The translations under genes and the position numbers were made by a program. Below, one piece after another: positions 63,347 to 64,000 of a DNA stretch of 64,000 nt (the stretch's first letter is position 1; every line of letters begins with the position of its first letter). The DNA is taken from the NCBI RefSeq assembly GCF_964340395.1, contig NC_135550.1, positions 25,594,676-25,658,675 on the forward strand, in the 5' to 3' direction. The stretch is from Glandiceps talaboti (lineage: Eukaryota; Hemichordata; Enteropneusta; Spengelidae). A model generated the notes under the pieces. That model ran no database searches. It was not told the DNA's origin and saw only the letters and a list, made by a program, of their open reading frames with translations.

Positions 63347-64000
63347 CTAAAAAAGATGGAATATCCAAAATAGTGAGATAAATAGCAGTCCACTTTATAA
63401 ACAAAATGGCAATGCCACTGAAATATATTTTATCGTTTGATAAGGAAAAATAATTTTGACAAGACTGAAGAGCAATTGCATGGTATTATTCCATTTTGAC
63501 CTATTTTCTGAGTCAACCAAAAAAAGATATTAGAAAATGTGAAATTTGGATTGCTATGTTTGATATAAATAATGACAGAAATCAAGTCCTGTATGATTAT
63601 GGAAACACACCAACTATGAGCTCTTATGAGTACATGTACGGATATCTATAAATATGTGAGTACATGTAAGGATATCTATAAATATGTGAGTACATGTAAG
63701 GATATCTATAAATATGTGAGTACATGTAAGGATATCTAAATATGTGAGTACATGTAAGGATATCTATAAATATGTGAGTACATGTATGGATATCTATAAA
63801 TATGTGAGTACATGTAAGGATATCTATAAATATGTGAGTACATGTAAGGATATCTATAAATATGTGAGTACATGTAAGGATATCTATAAATATGTGAGTA
63901 CATGTATGGATATCTATAAATATGTGAGTACATGTAAGGATATCTATAAATATGTGAGTACATGTATGGATATCTATAAATATGTGAGTACATGTATGGA
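63347..64000. other. Partial intron of the PhnW-like gene
   Basis: Upstream of the acceptor at 63347-63348. No further exon is recognised to the window end; mostly the 30-bp minisatellite. Confidence 0.7.
63626..64000. repeat. 30-bp minisatellite, about 12 copies, continuing past the window
   Basis: Unit ATGTGAGTACATGTAAGGAT + ATCTATAAAT with AAGG/ATGG variants and one 26-bp unit near 63730. It contains the palindrome TACATGTA in most units. Frames such as 63736-63993 are artefacts of the multiple-of-three period. Confidence 0.96.

Overview
This is an AT-rich, intron-dense window of animal nuclear DNA, most likely from a marine invertebrate (a lophotrochozoan or a non-vertebrate deuterostome such as a lancelet or acorn worm). 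The evidence is metazoan-type genes cut into many small exons with canonical GT-AG introns, plus abundant microsatellites, minisatellites, LINE fragments and small inverted-repeat elements. Species cannot be settled from the sequence alone.

Layout. (1) 1-17464, minus strand: the 5' end of a phospholipase C beta gene (PLCB1/2/3 type). Coding exons 1 and 2 are visible, separated by a 12-kb intron holding two LINE reverse-transcriptase fragments and a 30-bp minisatellite; the rest lies beyond position 1. (2) 17465-23515: intergenic, with simple repeats and dispersed elements. (3) 23516-25622, plus strand: a complete three-exon gene for a 202-residue HD-domain mixed-valent di-iron oxygenase of the PhnZ/TmpB type (phosphonate C-P bond cleavage). 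All six metal-ligand positions are present. (4) 25623-27439: a convergent intergenic spacer. (5) 27440-58134, minus strand: a complete LRPPRC gene that I could assemble exon by exon. It has 36 coding exons, every junction is in phase, and it encodes 1396 residues (human LRPPRC is 1394). (6) 58135-60558: promoter-side spacer filled by a 14-bp minisatellite and a terminal-inverted-repeat element. (7) 60559-63346 and beyond, minus strand: the last five exons (289 residues) of a PhnW-like 2-aminoethylphosphonate transaminase homologue whose N-terminus lies past position 64000.

The most striking feature is that two homologues of bacterial 2-aminoethylphosphonate (AEP) catabolic enzymes sit on either side of the housekeeping gene LRPPRC in an animal genome. 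In bacteria they belong to different AEP routes: PhnW works with PhnX or PhnY*/PhnA-type enzymes, and PhnZ works with PhnY. The PhnZ-like protein keeps its complete active site. The PhnW-like protein keeps the PLP lysine and aspartate but has Ser where the substrate-carboxylate arginine is expected. Many marine invertebrates contain AEP-lipids, so an animal phosphonate-turnover locus is a reasonable hypothesis, not a demonstrated system.

At least eight unrelated tandem-repeat arrays lie in introns and spacers. Other noteworthy signals are a pair of palindromic MITEs with 8-bp target duplications bracketing exon 1 of the PhnZ-like gene, a 49-bp tandem duplication lying exactly on its exon 2 splice donor, and NRF-1 and YY1 motifs at the LRPPRC start codon.
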